DNA from: Hymenobacter radiodurans
GTDB lineage: Bacteria > Bacteroidota > Bacteroidia > Cytophagales > Hymenobacteraceae
Reading direction: 5' to 3'
DNA length: 64,000 nucleotides
Assembly (NCBI RefSeq): GCF_004355185.1
Contig: NZ_CP037922.1
Coordinates: 1,054,001-1,118,000, forward strand
Shown here piece by piece: positions 38,493 to 45,924 of this stretch (positions are counted from its first letter, which is position 1; every line of letters starts with the position of its first letter). Under the pieces are notes generated by a model. That model did no database searches. It had not been told where the DNA came from and saw nothing but the letters and a program-made list of their open reading frames with translations. The position numbers and the translations under genes were made by a program.

Positions 38493-40349
38493 ATGGCTGC
38501 TAATATTCCCACCAACGCTCCTGTGCATGGAACGCCCACTGTGCCTCATATTGAGCACGATGAGCACCTGCATCATGATGAGCACCACGAGCAAAGCTTC
38601 CTGACCAAGTACGTTTTTAGTCAGGACCACAAAGTAATTGCTAAACAATTTCTTATTACTGGTATTTTTTGGGCCATTTTGGGAGGCGCACTTTCTAGCC
38701 TCTTCCGAATCCAGTTAGGTTGGCCTGAGTCAACTATGTCATGGTTGACGCCTGTATTGGGCAAATGGGTTGAAGCGGGTAAACTTAATCCTGAGTTCTA
38801 TCTTGCTCTTGTCACCATGCACGGCACTATCATGGTGTTCTTTGTGCTAACAGCTGGGTTAAGTGGAACATTTTCCAATTTTCTAATCCCACTACAAGTC
38901 GGAGCCCGCGATATGGCTTCAGGATTTATGAACATGCTTTCATACTGGTTTTTCTTTGCTTCCAGTATTATCATGTTCACCTCAATTTTCCTTGAAGCTG
39001 GCCCCGCGTCAGCTGGTTGGACAATCTATCCTCCGTTAAGCGCATTACCTCAGGCAATTCCAGGTTCAGGAGCTGGAATGACACTTTGGCTAGTGAGTAT
39101 GGCTCTGTTCATCATCTCTCAATTGCTGGGTGGAGTTAATTATATCACAACAGTAATTAATCTACGGACACGTGGGATGTCAATGTCCAAATTGCCACTT
39201 ACAATTTGGTCGTTCTTCTTAACAGCTGTTTTAGGTCTACTTTCTTTTCCAGTATTATTCTCTGCCGCTTTACTGCTAATATTTGATCGTTCGTTTGGCA
39301 CCAGTTTCTTTTTGTCAGACATATACATAGCTGGTCAGGCATTGAGCAATACAGGTGGTAGCCCTATCCTGTTCCAGCATTTGTTCTGGTTCTTGGGACA
39401 CCCTGAAGTGTATATTGTTATCATGCCAGCAATGGGTATGGTTTCAGAAATTCTAGCTACCAATTCACGTAAGCCAATCTTCGGCTATCGCGCAATGATT
39501 GGTTCACTATTGGGTATTTCATTGCTTTCCTTCGTCGTATGGGCTCACCATATGTTCGTAACAGGTATGAATCCCTTCTTGGGCTCAGTGTTTATGTTTC
39601 TTACATTGATCATTGCTGTGCCTTCTGGGGTTAAAGTATTTAACTGGTTGGCTACATTGTGGCGTGGAAATATCCGCTTTACTACGGCCATGCTATTTTC
39701 AATTGGCTTTGTATCACTGTTTATTTCAGGCGGCCTGACTGGTATTGTACTAGGCAACGCCGCTCTAGATATTCAGATGCACAATACATATTTCGTAGTA
39801 GCTCACTTTCACCTAGTGATGGGTAGTTCAGCGTTCTTTGGATTGTTTGCCGGTGTATATCATTGGTTCCCAAAGATGTTCGGACGTATGCTCGATGAAA
39901 AATTGGGTTACGTTCACTTTTGGCTCACCTTCATCGGTGTATACCTGGTATTCATGCCAATGCACTATGTTGGCATTGCTGGTTTTCCTCGTCGCTATTA
40001 TGCCTTCACTGGATTTGATAGCTTCAGTCAATTTGCTGATTTGAATAAATTCATTTCTGCCGCTGCCATATTTGCATTCCTTGGTCAGTTCATTTTCATC
40101 TTCAACTTCTTTTATAGCATCTGGCGTGGTCGTCGTGCTACTGAGAATCCATGGAACTCGAACACATTGGAATGGACCACTCCTATTAATCCTGGTCATG
40201 GTAACTGGCCTGGCGCTATTCCAGCCGTACATCGTTGGCCGTACGATTATAGCAAACCCGGTGCTGAGAAGGACTTCATTCCCCAGAACGTACCATACTC
40301 ACAAACCCAGTCATCTAATTTGCCGAATGAGCGGGAAATGGCGGAGTAG
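38493..40349 (+). CDS. coxA: Cytochrome c oxidase subunit I
   Basis: 618 residues, about twelve helices. His-rich N-terminus (HIEHDEHLHHDEHHEQ). Conserved sites: low-spin heme region MHGTIMVFFVLTAG, Cu-B His and cross-linked Tyr in GHPEVYIVIMPAMG, the HH pair in VWAHHMFVTGM, and heme ligands in DIQMHNTYFVVAHFHLVMG. The Tyr of HPEVY marks an A-type heme-copper oxidase. It follows coxB by 27 bases and ends before two tandem terminator hairpins. Confidence 0.97.
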   Translation: MAANIPTNAPVHGTPTVPHIEHDEHLHHDEHHEQSFLTKYVFSQDHKVIAKQFLITGIFWAILGGALSSLFRIQLGWPESTMSWLTPVLGKWVEAGKLNPEFYLALVTMHGTIMVFFVLTAGLSGTFSNFLIPLQVGARDMASGFMNMLSYWFFFASSIIMFTSIFLEAGPASAGWTIYPPLSALPQAIPGSGAGMTLWLVSMALFIISQLLGGVNYITTVINLRTRGMSMSKLPLTIWSFFLTAVLGLLSFPVLFSAALLLIFDRSFGTSFFLSDIYIAGQALSNTGGSPILFQHLFWFLGHPEVYIVIMPAMGMVSEILATNSRKPIFGYRAMIGSLLGISLLSFVVWAHHMFVTGMNPFLGSVFMFLTLIIAVPSGVKVFNWLATLWRGNIRFTTAMLFSIGFVSLFISGGLTGIVLGNAALDIQMHNTYFVVAHFHLVMGSSAFFGLFAGVYHWFPKMFGRMLDEKLGYVHFWLTFIGVYLVFMPMHYVGIAGFPRRYYAFTGFDSFSQFADLNKFISAAAIFAFLGQFIFIFNFFYSIWRGRRATENPWNSNTLEWTTPINPGHGNWPGAIPAVHRWPYDYSKPGAEKDFIPQNVPYSQTQSSNLPNEREMAE

Positions 40350-40363
40350 TCATTCCGAATTTT

Positions 40364-40402
40364 AAAAATGGAGTTGCCGTAACTACGGCAGCTCCATTTT
40401 TC
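40364..40402. terminator. Terminator after coxA
   Basis: AAAAATGGAGTTGCCGT, loop AACT, ACGGCAGCTCCATTTTT: a 12-base stem with one mismatch and T5. The sequence is unrelated to the CCCCCAGAA family. Confidence 0.85.
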
Positions 40403-40403
40403 A

Positions 40404-40455
40404 TTAAAAGGGAAGTTCAGTATCGGCTGGCCGACCTGAATTTCCCTTTTTTTGG
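40404..40455. terminator. Second hairpin after coxA
   Basis: AAAAGGGAAGTTCAG pairs imperfectly with CTGAATTTCCCTTTT around a GC-rich loop and is followed by T7. In tandem with the preceding terminator it should strongly split coxA from ctaA. Confidence 0.7.
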
Positions 40456-40468
40456 GTAGAAAAGTAAT

Positions 40469-40496
40469 TCTGATTGTTGTATACATAACAATCAGA
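40469..40496. promoter_or_regulatory. Dyad TCTGATTGTT-N8-AACAATCAGA before ctaA
   Basis: Perfect ten-base arms with GTATACAT between them, lying 15 bases before the ctaA ATG. Its position right after the terminators and before a new gene suggests an operator site or a 5'-leader hairpin. Confidence 0.55.
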
Positions 40497-40511
40497 CAAT
40501 CCTTCAGTACA

Positions 40512-41588
40512 ATGAAACCTGCCTTCGTGCGCCGCTTTCGCTTTATCGGTATCCTTACTGTTGCTGCTGTTTACTTACTTATTCTCGTAGGTGGAGTAGT
40601 AAGAAGCACTGGGTCAGGAATGGGGTGCCCTGATTGGCCTAAGTGCTTTGGCTCTTGGGTGCCACCAACTCATATCAGTCAACTCCCTGCTGACTATAAG
40701 CAAGTGTATACTGCTCAACGAGTAGCCAAAAACAAACGATTGGCAGCTACGCTACAGGTGTTCGGATTTAAGCAAGTCGCCAGCGACATATTTTCACACC
40801 CTACCCAATACATAGAAACTGATTTCAACGCTACTAAAACATGGATTGAATATCTGAACAGGTTATTAGGCGCGCTGATTGGAGTATTTGTTTTTCTGAC
40901 TTTGATTTTTGCACTCCCTTACAGGCACCATGATAAGACTGTTTTTTGGCTTGCCTTCGGAAGCTTTATTCTGATAGGAGTGCAAGGGTGGTTAGGGTCA
41001 TTGGTTGTATCTACCAACCTATTGCCAATAATGATAACGATCCATATGGGCTTAGCACTAGTGATAGTAGCTATGCTCATTTACGCTGTTGATCGCTCGC
41101 AACAAGACACAGAACACACCGAAATGATACCTTTTTCACCGATGCTAACGGCTGGGCTGTGGACGGTGACCTTGTTGACTTTCATACAAATAGTATTGGG
41201 TACACAAGTGCGGGAAGAAGTGGATTTAGTAGCCTCAGCCATGAGTTATGATAACCGTGCTAACTGGATAGATCAACTAGGGAGCATTTTTAAGGTGCAT
41301 CGCACATTCTCTGTAGTGCTCCTACTATTGAACATATACGTTGCGTATCATGTGTATCAACTACCATCCAAACGGCTGCATGTCTTAATTACTGCGGTGC
41401 TTGGTTTCTTAGGATTGGAAATCCTGGCTGGTATGGTACTCGCTTACTTCGCATTGCCCGCTGCTGTACAGCCTGTACACCTTATGGTAGCTACGTTGTT
41501 GTTTGGGGGGCAATTTCTGACATTGGTAGCCTATCATCGAATGGCTAAATCAGTAGCGAAGGCCACTTATCCGCATGTTGTTGCGTAA
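40512..41588 (+). CDS. ctaA: Heme A synthase (COX15/CtaA)
   Basis: 358 residues from the ATG at 40512 (MKPAFVRRFRFIGILTVAAV). Eight-helix membrane protein that oxidises the C8 methyl of heme O to make heme A. Signature RSTGSGMGCPDWPKCFGSWVPP is followed by His-containing helices (TWIEYLNRLLGALIG, ITIHMGLALVIVAML, FKVHRTFSVVLLLLN, PVHLMVATLLFGGQF). It supplies the oxidase encoded upstream. The G6 motif at 41505 reads as FGGQF. Confidence 0.93.
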   Translation: MKPAFVRRFRFIGILTVAAVYLLILVGGVVRSTGSGMGCPDWPKCFGSWVPPTHISQLPADYKQVYTAQRVAKNKRLAATLQVFGFKQVASDIFSHPTQYIETDFNATKTWIEYLNRLLGALIGVFVFLTLIFALPYRHHDKTVFWLAFGSFILIGVQGWLGSLVVSTNLLPIMITIHMGLALVIVAMLIYAVDRSQQDTEHTEMIPFSPMLTAGLWTVTLLTFIQIVLGTQVREEVDLVASAMSYDNRANWIDQLGSIFKVHRTFSVVLLLLNIYVAYHVYQLPSKRLHVLITAVLGFLGLEILAGMVLAYFALPAAVQPVHLMVATLLFGGQFLTLVAYHRMAKSVAKATYPHVVA

Positions 41589-41593
41589 CTTTG
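41586..41593 (+). promoter_or_regulatory. Candidate -7 element TAACTTTG for ctaB
   Basis: TAACTTTG (then CGG) fits TAnnTTTG and overlaps the ctaA stop, 48 bases before the ctaB ATG. No TTTG -33 box is seen at the usual distance. It may provide a secondary start within the operon. Confidence 0.45.
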
Positions 41594-41640
41594 CGGCCCC
41601 GTTTGACAAAGTTCAGACGGGTGTTTTGTACCCATCCTTG

Positions 41641-42492
41641 ATGACGAAACTCAAAGCTTATTTTCAGCTGCTCAAATTCCGGCTTTCAATCACCGTGGCC
41701 TTCTCCAGTGCTATCGGCTACCTGCTAGGTGTCCACGAACTGGACTGGAGTCGTGCCTTGCTAGTAATGCTTGGCGGGTTAGCCGTAACAGGGTCAGCCA
41801 ATACCATAAATCAGATTCATGAGCGAGATTTAGACAAGCTTATGAAGCGCACTGCTAAACGGCCTTTGCCTACAGGAGTACTAAGTATTTCAGAAGCTTG
41901 GGTGTTCGCAATAGTCTTAGGACTAGCAGGTTTAGGCTTGTTGGCTACTTATTTCAACTTGCTAACCGCCGCTCTATCTCTATTATCGCTCATCCTGTAC
42001 GGCTTCATTTACACCCCACTCAAAACTATCTCCCCAATCTGTGTTTTTGTAGGAGCTATTCCAGGTGGTATGCCGCCTCTTATAGGCTGGGTAGCCGCTA
42101 CAGGTGTATTAGGAGTTGAGGCTTGGGTATTATTCGGGATACAGTTTATGTGGCAGTTTCCGCACTTTTGGGCCATTGCGTGGGTTCTAGATGAGGACTA
42201 TAAGCGAGCGGGATTCAAGATGTTACCTACTCCGGGGGGCAAAGATTTGCGCACAGCTTTCCAGATAATGACTTACACGCTTTTGCTCATTCCACTAAGC
42301 CTATTGCCTCTTCAGTTTGGAATGGCGGGTAAGATATCAGCGATGATTGCGGTGGTGTGCGGAGTATTGTTTCTCATGCAAACCTTTTACCTGATGCGCA
42401 CTTGTTCCAAAAAGGCGGCGATGAACATCATGTTTGGGTCGTTTTTGTACCTGCCAATTGTTCAGATTGCGCTGGTGTTCGATAAATTATAA
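41641..42492 (+). CDS. ctaB: Heme O synthase, protoheme IX farnesyltransferase (CtaB)
   Basis: 283 residues from the ATG at 41641 (MTKLKAYFQLLKFRLSITVA); codons upstream in frame lie over the promoter-like element. UbiA-type prenyltransferase with NTINQIHERDLDKLMKRTAKRPLPTG (first Asp-rich motif) and WVLDEDYKRAGFKMLP (second). It makes heme O, the substrate of CtaA. The G6 motif at 42234 reads as PGGKD. Confidence 0.95.
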   Translation: MTKLKAYFQLLKFRLSITVAFSSAIGYLLGVHELDWSRALLVMLGGLAVTGSANTINQIHERDLDKLMKRTAKRPLPTGVLSISEAWVFAIVLGLAGLGLLATYFNLLTAALSLLSLILYGFIYTPLKTISPICVFVGAIPGGMPPLIGWVAATGVLGVEAWVLFGIQFMWQFPHFWAIAWVLDEDYKRAGFKMLPTPGGKDLRTAFQIMTYTLLLIPLSLLPLQFGMAGKISAMIAVVCGVLFLMQTFYLMRTCSKKAAMNIMFGSFLYLPIVQIALVFDKL

Positions 42493-42504
42493 TGCTTTTG
42501 CTGT

Positions 42505-43092
42505 ATGCATCCTTCTGAAACGCTTACCGATAAAGAGACTGGCACCGGCCTGCATCCCTTACGGTTACTGCTCATTCTGCTCATTATTAGTATTCTGATG
42601 ATGTTTGCGGGCTTAACAAGTGGCTACATTGTCCGCCGTGATGAGGGCAACTGGCTAGAGTTTGATCTGCCTACCGGGCTGCTGTTTAATACAATTATTA
42701 TTGCCATTAGCTCTGCCACAATGCAATGGGCTTGGTTTGCTGCCCGCAAAGACAATCTGCGACAGGTTAAAATCGGAATGCTGGTAACCCTGGCTTTAGG
42801 GTTGCTTTTTCTAATTGGTCAGTGGCAGGTGTGGAGCGAATTAGTGAGCAACAGGGTATACTTTGGTGGGGCTGATTCTAATCCATCAGGCTCCTTTATG
42901 TATGTACTCACGGGGCTTCACGGATTTCACTTAATCACCGGACTTATTTTTCTCGTACTGGTAGTAGTTAAGAGTCTGCGCTATCAGGTGCATTCTCGCC
43001 AAATGTTGGCTATCACAAATGGAACTATCTACTGGCACTTCCTAGGAGCTCTTTGGTTGTACTTGTATTTGTTCCTACTTTTGAACCACTGA
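42505..43092 (+). CDS. Cytochrome c oxidase subunit III-like, short form
   Basis: 195 residues, five membrane helices (COX3 family lacking the first two helices). Conserved GLHGFHLITGLIFLVLVVVKSL and YWHFLGALWLYLYLFLLL. First of two neighbouring subunit III genes. Length is usual for the short Bacteroidota form. Confidence 0.9.
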   Translation: MHPSETLTDKETGTGLHPLRLLLILLIISILMMFAGLTSGYIVRRDEGNWLEFDLPTGLLFNTIIIAISSATMQWAWFAARKDNLRQVKIGMLVTLALGLLFLIGQWQVWSELVSNRVYFGGADSNPSGSFMYVLTGLHGFHLITGLIFLVLVVVKSLRYQVHSRQMLAITNGTIYWHFLGALWLYLYLFLLLNH

Positions 43093-43113
43093 TTTCGTCC
43101 TTACCCGCTTTAT

Positions 43114-43887
43114 ATGGCCACTACCTCCACGACACAGACTCTATCCTCGCCATCTACCCAAGAACAGCCACGCACTGGCACTTGGGATGGGGGCAATGAG
43201 CCTTTCAAGGCTAGCTATGGCAAGCTGATGATGTGGTTCTTCCTGTTGTCGGATGCCTTTACGTTTGCTGCCTTTCTGACCACTTATGGCTTGATGCGTC
43301 ATCGCCATTTAGCTTATACCGGTACCAATGAGGCGTTTGAGTTTTCCACGGCTTATTGGCCTATTCCGGATAAAGTTTTTAACGCTTTTCCTGGACTTCA
43401 CGGCATAGATTTGCCTCTAGGATTCGTGGCACTCATGACCATGATTCTCATTTTCAGCTCTGTCACAATGGTATTAGCTGTAGAGGCTGGCCATCGTATG
43501 GATAAGAATGATGTTCAGAAGTGGTTGCTATGGACAATTTTGTTTGGTGCCACCTTTTTAAGCTGCCAGGCTTGGGAATGGTCTCACTTTATTGCCGGAA
43601 CAGATGAAGGTACGTTAATGGAAGACGGTACGCGTTTCTTCGGGGCCAACCTGCAAAGAAACCAATACGGTCCAGTACTTTTCGCTGACTTGTTTTTCTT
43701 TATTACTGGTTTCCATGGTACCCACGTATTTAGTGGTATCTGCCTGCTGATTTGGTCATTCATTGCTACTACCAATGGCACCTTCGAGAAAAGAGGTCAC
43801 TATGAGATGGTGGAGAAAATTGGTCTGTACTGGCACTTTGTAGACTTAGTATGGGTGTTCGTCTTTACTTTCTTCTACCTCGTTTAA
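43114..43887 (+). CDS. Cytochrome c oxidase subunit III
   Basis: 257 residues, about five to six helices. Typical WFFLLSDAFTFAAFLTTYGLM, FITGFHGTHVFSGICLLIWSFI and GLYWHFVDLVWVFVFTFFYLV. It follows the short form by 21 bases. The two are paralogues and may both assemble, or be alternative, in the oxidase. Confidence 0.93.
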   Translation: MATTSTTQTLSSPSTQEQPRTGTWDGGNEPFKASYGKLMMWFFLLSDAFTFAAFLTTYGLMRHRHLAYTGTNEAFEFSTAYWPIPDKVFNAFPGLHGIDLPLGFVALMTMILIFSSVTMVLAVEAGHRMDKNDVQKWLLWTILFGATFLSCQAWEWSHFIAGTDEGTLMEDGTRFFGANLQRNQYGPVLFADLFFFITGFHGTHVFSGICLLIWSFIATTNGTFEKRGHYEMVEKIGLYWHFVDLVWVFVFTFFYLV

Positions 43888-43969
43888 TTTCTTCAAAGCG
43901 CTACTCCTCATAAGAACGATCTGCATAATTGCATTTAATCGTTTGAGTTAAGATTTAATTTCAAAAGTT

Positions 43970-44311
43970 ATGGCTCAACATAGCAGCAACCAGCCTCAAC
44001 AGCTAGGCGAAATCCCGAAGCCCAATACGGGTTGGATTTGGAAGACATTCTGGGTACTTGTAGGTATTACAGCACTTGAGTTCGTATTCGTATTCCTTAT
44101 GGATCCGGGTACCCTGCGTAATACAATATTTATTATTCTTACGATTTTCAAAGCCTTCTTTATTGTGGCTGAATTCATGCACTTGAAGCATGAAACGAAA
44201 GGACTAATCTGGACTATCCTGATTCCTATGGGTCTCCTGATTTGGCTATTGGTAGCCTTAGTTAGTGAAGGATCTTATGTAGGAGAGTCGATTCAAAATG
44301 CTCTTAAGTAA
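43970..44311 (+). CDS. Cytochrome c oxidase subunit IV family protein
   Basis: 113 residues. Cytosolic N-terminus (GEIPKPNTGWIWKTFWVL) and three helices, with MHLKHETKGLIWTILIP in the second loop, matching the prokaryotic COX4 family. Small stabilising subunit of the oxidase. Confidence 0.88.
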   Translation: MAQHSSNQPQQLGEIPKPNTGWIWKTFWVLVGITALEFVFVFLMDPGTLRNTIFIILTIFKAFFIVAEFMHLKHETKGLIWTILIPMGLLIWLLVALVSEGSYVGESIQNALK

Positions 44312-44314
44312 GTA

Positions 44315-44992
44315 ATGAGGCCCAAACAAACATTGTTTCTGGGCCTCATTCTTTTGGTACCGGTACTGGCTTTTTTATTTCTTAAGTCATTCGGTACAAA
44401 CCGTTACGCGTTGCCATTTTATTTACCTGATCGTGTTGATTCAACACTAATTGGTGATAAGTGGCAACGCGATACTGTTTTTCATCAGTTAAAGGATTAC
44501 AGCTTCTCCTCTCAAACCGGGCGAGTTATTGGCCAGAAAGATTTAAAAGATGGCCTTTATATAACAAGCTTCTTTTACACAGCCTGCCCTCAAGACTGTG
44601 CACAACGATACAGCCAACTCACGCGTGTACAAGAGAAGTTTCGCCTAGAGCCAAGGGTTCGGTTAGTTTCTTACACCGTAAATCCAACGCAGGATTCAGT
44701 ATCTGTGTTGGAGCGTTACGCGGAGCAATACGGGGCTATAGCAGGTAAATGGTTCTTTTTGACTGGTGACAAAAATCAACTTAACCGGTTATTAACGGAA
44801 GAGTACCGACTTCCTGCTCTCAAGGGGGAGACACCAGCTATACAACACAGTCAGCAGCTGTTCTTGGTAGATCGTAACCACCGGATACGAGGCATTTATG
44901 ACGGTACAAAAGCGAGAGAAATTGACCGCCTGATCACCGAAATTACCGTGTTGCTTTACACTTATGACCACAACAACGAACCCCGCTCTTAA
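44315..44992 (+). CDS. SCO1/SenC-family copper chaperone
   Basis: 225 residues. One N-terminal membrane anchor (~6-24), then a thioredoxin-like domain with the copper motif C91-PQD-C95 (FYTACPQDCAQRYSQL) and the distal His in AIQHSQQLFLVDRNHRIRGIYDG. SCO proteins load the Cu-A site of subunit II. It begins three bases after the subunit IV stop and overlaps the next gene by 29 bases. Confidence 0.94.
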   Translation: MRPKQTLFLGLILLVPVLAFLFLKSFGTNRYALPFYLPDRVDSTLIGDKWQRDTVFHQLKDYSFSSQTGRVIGQKDLKDGLYITSFFYTACPQDCAQRYSQLTRVQEKFRLEPRVRLVSYTVNPTQDSVSVLERYAEQYGAIAGKWFFLTGDKNQLNRLLTEEYRLPALKGETPAIQHSQQLFLVDRNHRIRGIYDGTKAREIDRLITEITVLLYTYDHNNEPRS

Positions 44993-45520
44993 GCCGGGTG
45001 ATTTTACGAAATACAAAATCATTTTGGGGATTCTAGCAACTGTAGTGCCCCTGCTGGTTGCTATTCTGCATTACTTCCCCAATACATTTCGCGTTCCAGG
45101 TGCAGAAGTAAAGTTTTTGCCGGCCCTTAATGCCATCCTGAACTCACTAACAGCCATATGCTTGCTACTTGGCTTTTACTTTATTAGGAACAAGCAAGTA
45201 GCACGTCACCGAGCTATGATGTCTACTGCATTCGCGCTGGGGGGCATTTTTCTCCTTTCCTATGTGGTATATCACTCTCAGGTCGATTCAACTCGGTTTG
45301 GGGTGAGGGCACCATCAGGTATGTATATTTCTTTTTACTGCTCACGCATATTGCCTTGGCTGTAGTAACGGTAGGGTTGGTGTTATTTACGCTCTACTTT
45401 GCTTTGACTGAGCAGTTTACCAAACACCGTAAGATAGCCCGTTGGGCATTTCCGGTTTGGCTTTACGTATCTGTAACGGGTGTTATCGTGTACTTTATGA
45501 TTTCGCCTTACTATACCTAG
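44964..45520 (+). CDS. DUF420 protein, CtaM/YozB-like oxidase assembly factor (frame-broken as read)
   Basis: Small membrane protein with four to five helices. B. subtilis YozB (CtaM), in the same DUF420 family, is needed to mature heme A oxidases, which fits the setting. As read, the protein ends after RFGVRAPSGMYISFYC... at 45365. One extra G in GGGG 45300-45303 gives RFGGEGTIRYVYFFLLLTHI, then ALAVVTVGLVLFTLYFALTE, and a normal end WLYVSVTGVIVYFMISPYYT at 45520, 185 residues. A G6 motif copy (45239) lies 60 bases earlier and is intact. Confidence 0.88.
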
Positions 45521-45560
45521 AAGTAAAGAAACTTTGTCCTTAAGAAAGTGTTGAAATAGT

Positions 45561-45812
45561 ATGAGAAAGGCAGCTATTACCGGTTTGTTTACCTTCCTGT
45601 TGGGCTTATTGCTTTGTATAGCCCCCATTTCGACACAAGCTCAATGCTCCATGTGCAAAACTCAGGTTGAGTCGGCGCGAGGCGATAAAGACGAATATGA
45701 CGCATCTGGCCTGAATAAAGGTATTTTGATGCTTATGACGGTGCCTTATGTATTGATGGGAGTTGTTGGATTTATTTGGTATCGGCACAGCCAGGCGAAA
45801 AAACAAGGGTAA
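45561..45812 (+). CDS. Small membrane protein with CxxC, probable oxidase-linked factor
   Basis: 83 residues. Signal peptide or signal anchor (~1-28, ISTQAQ), then C-SM-C (residues 29-32), a short charged loop (ESARGDKDEYDASGLNKG) and one membrane helix (ILMLMTVPYVLMGVVGFIWY). Similar short proteins sit at the end of such operons in Bacteroidota (family knowledge, from memory). A copper-binding or thiol role is inference only. Confidence 0.75.
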   Translation: MRKAAITGLFTFLLGLLLCIAPISTQAQCSMCKTQVESARGDKDEYDASGLNKGILMLMTVPYVLMGVVGFIWYRHSQAKKQG

Positions 45813-45857
45813 GTGTACTGACGTCCTGATAAAAAGCAGGGTTTCTAATAGAATAGG

Positions 45858-45884
45858 AAATGCCGCCGAATGGCGGCATTTTTG
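45858..45884 (+). terminator. Terminator of the respiratory operon
   Basis: AATGCCGCC, loop GAAT, GGCGGCATTTTT: a perfect nine-base stem and a T5 run, 46 bases after the small CxxC protein. It ends the act-cox operon. Confidence 0.9.
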
Positions 45885-45924
45885 TTGAAAGCCTATTCTC
45901 ATCTGTAGTGCTTCAGCATCCTAA

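Noticed and set aside
28661..45812. Horizontally acquired island
   Set aside because: Despite the AT-rich composition, all genes are core respiratory genes of the phylum, with no integrase, tRNA or repeats at the edges.
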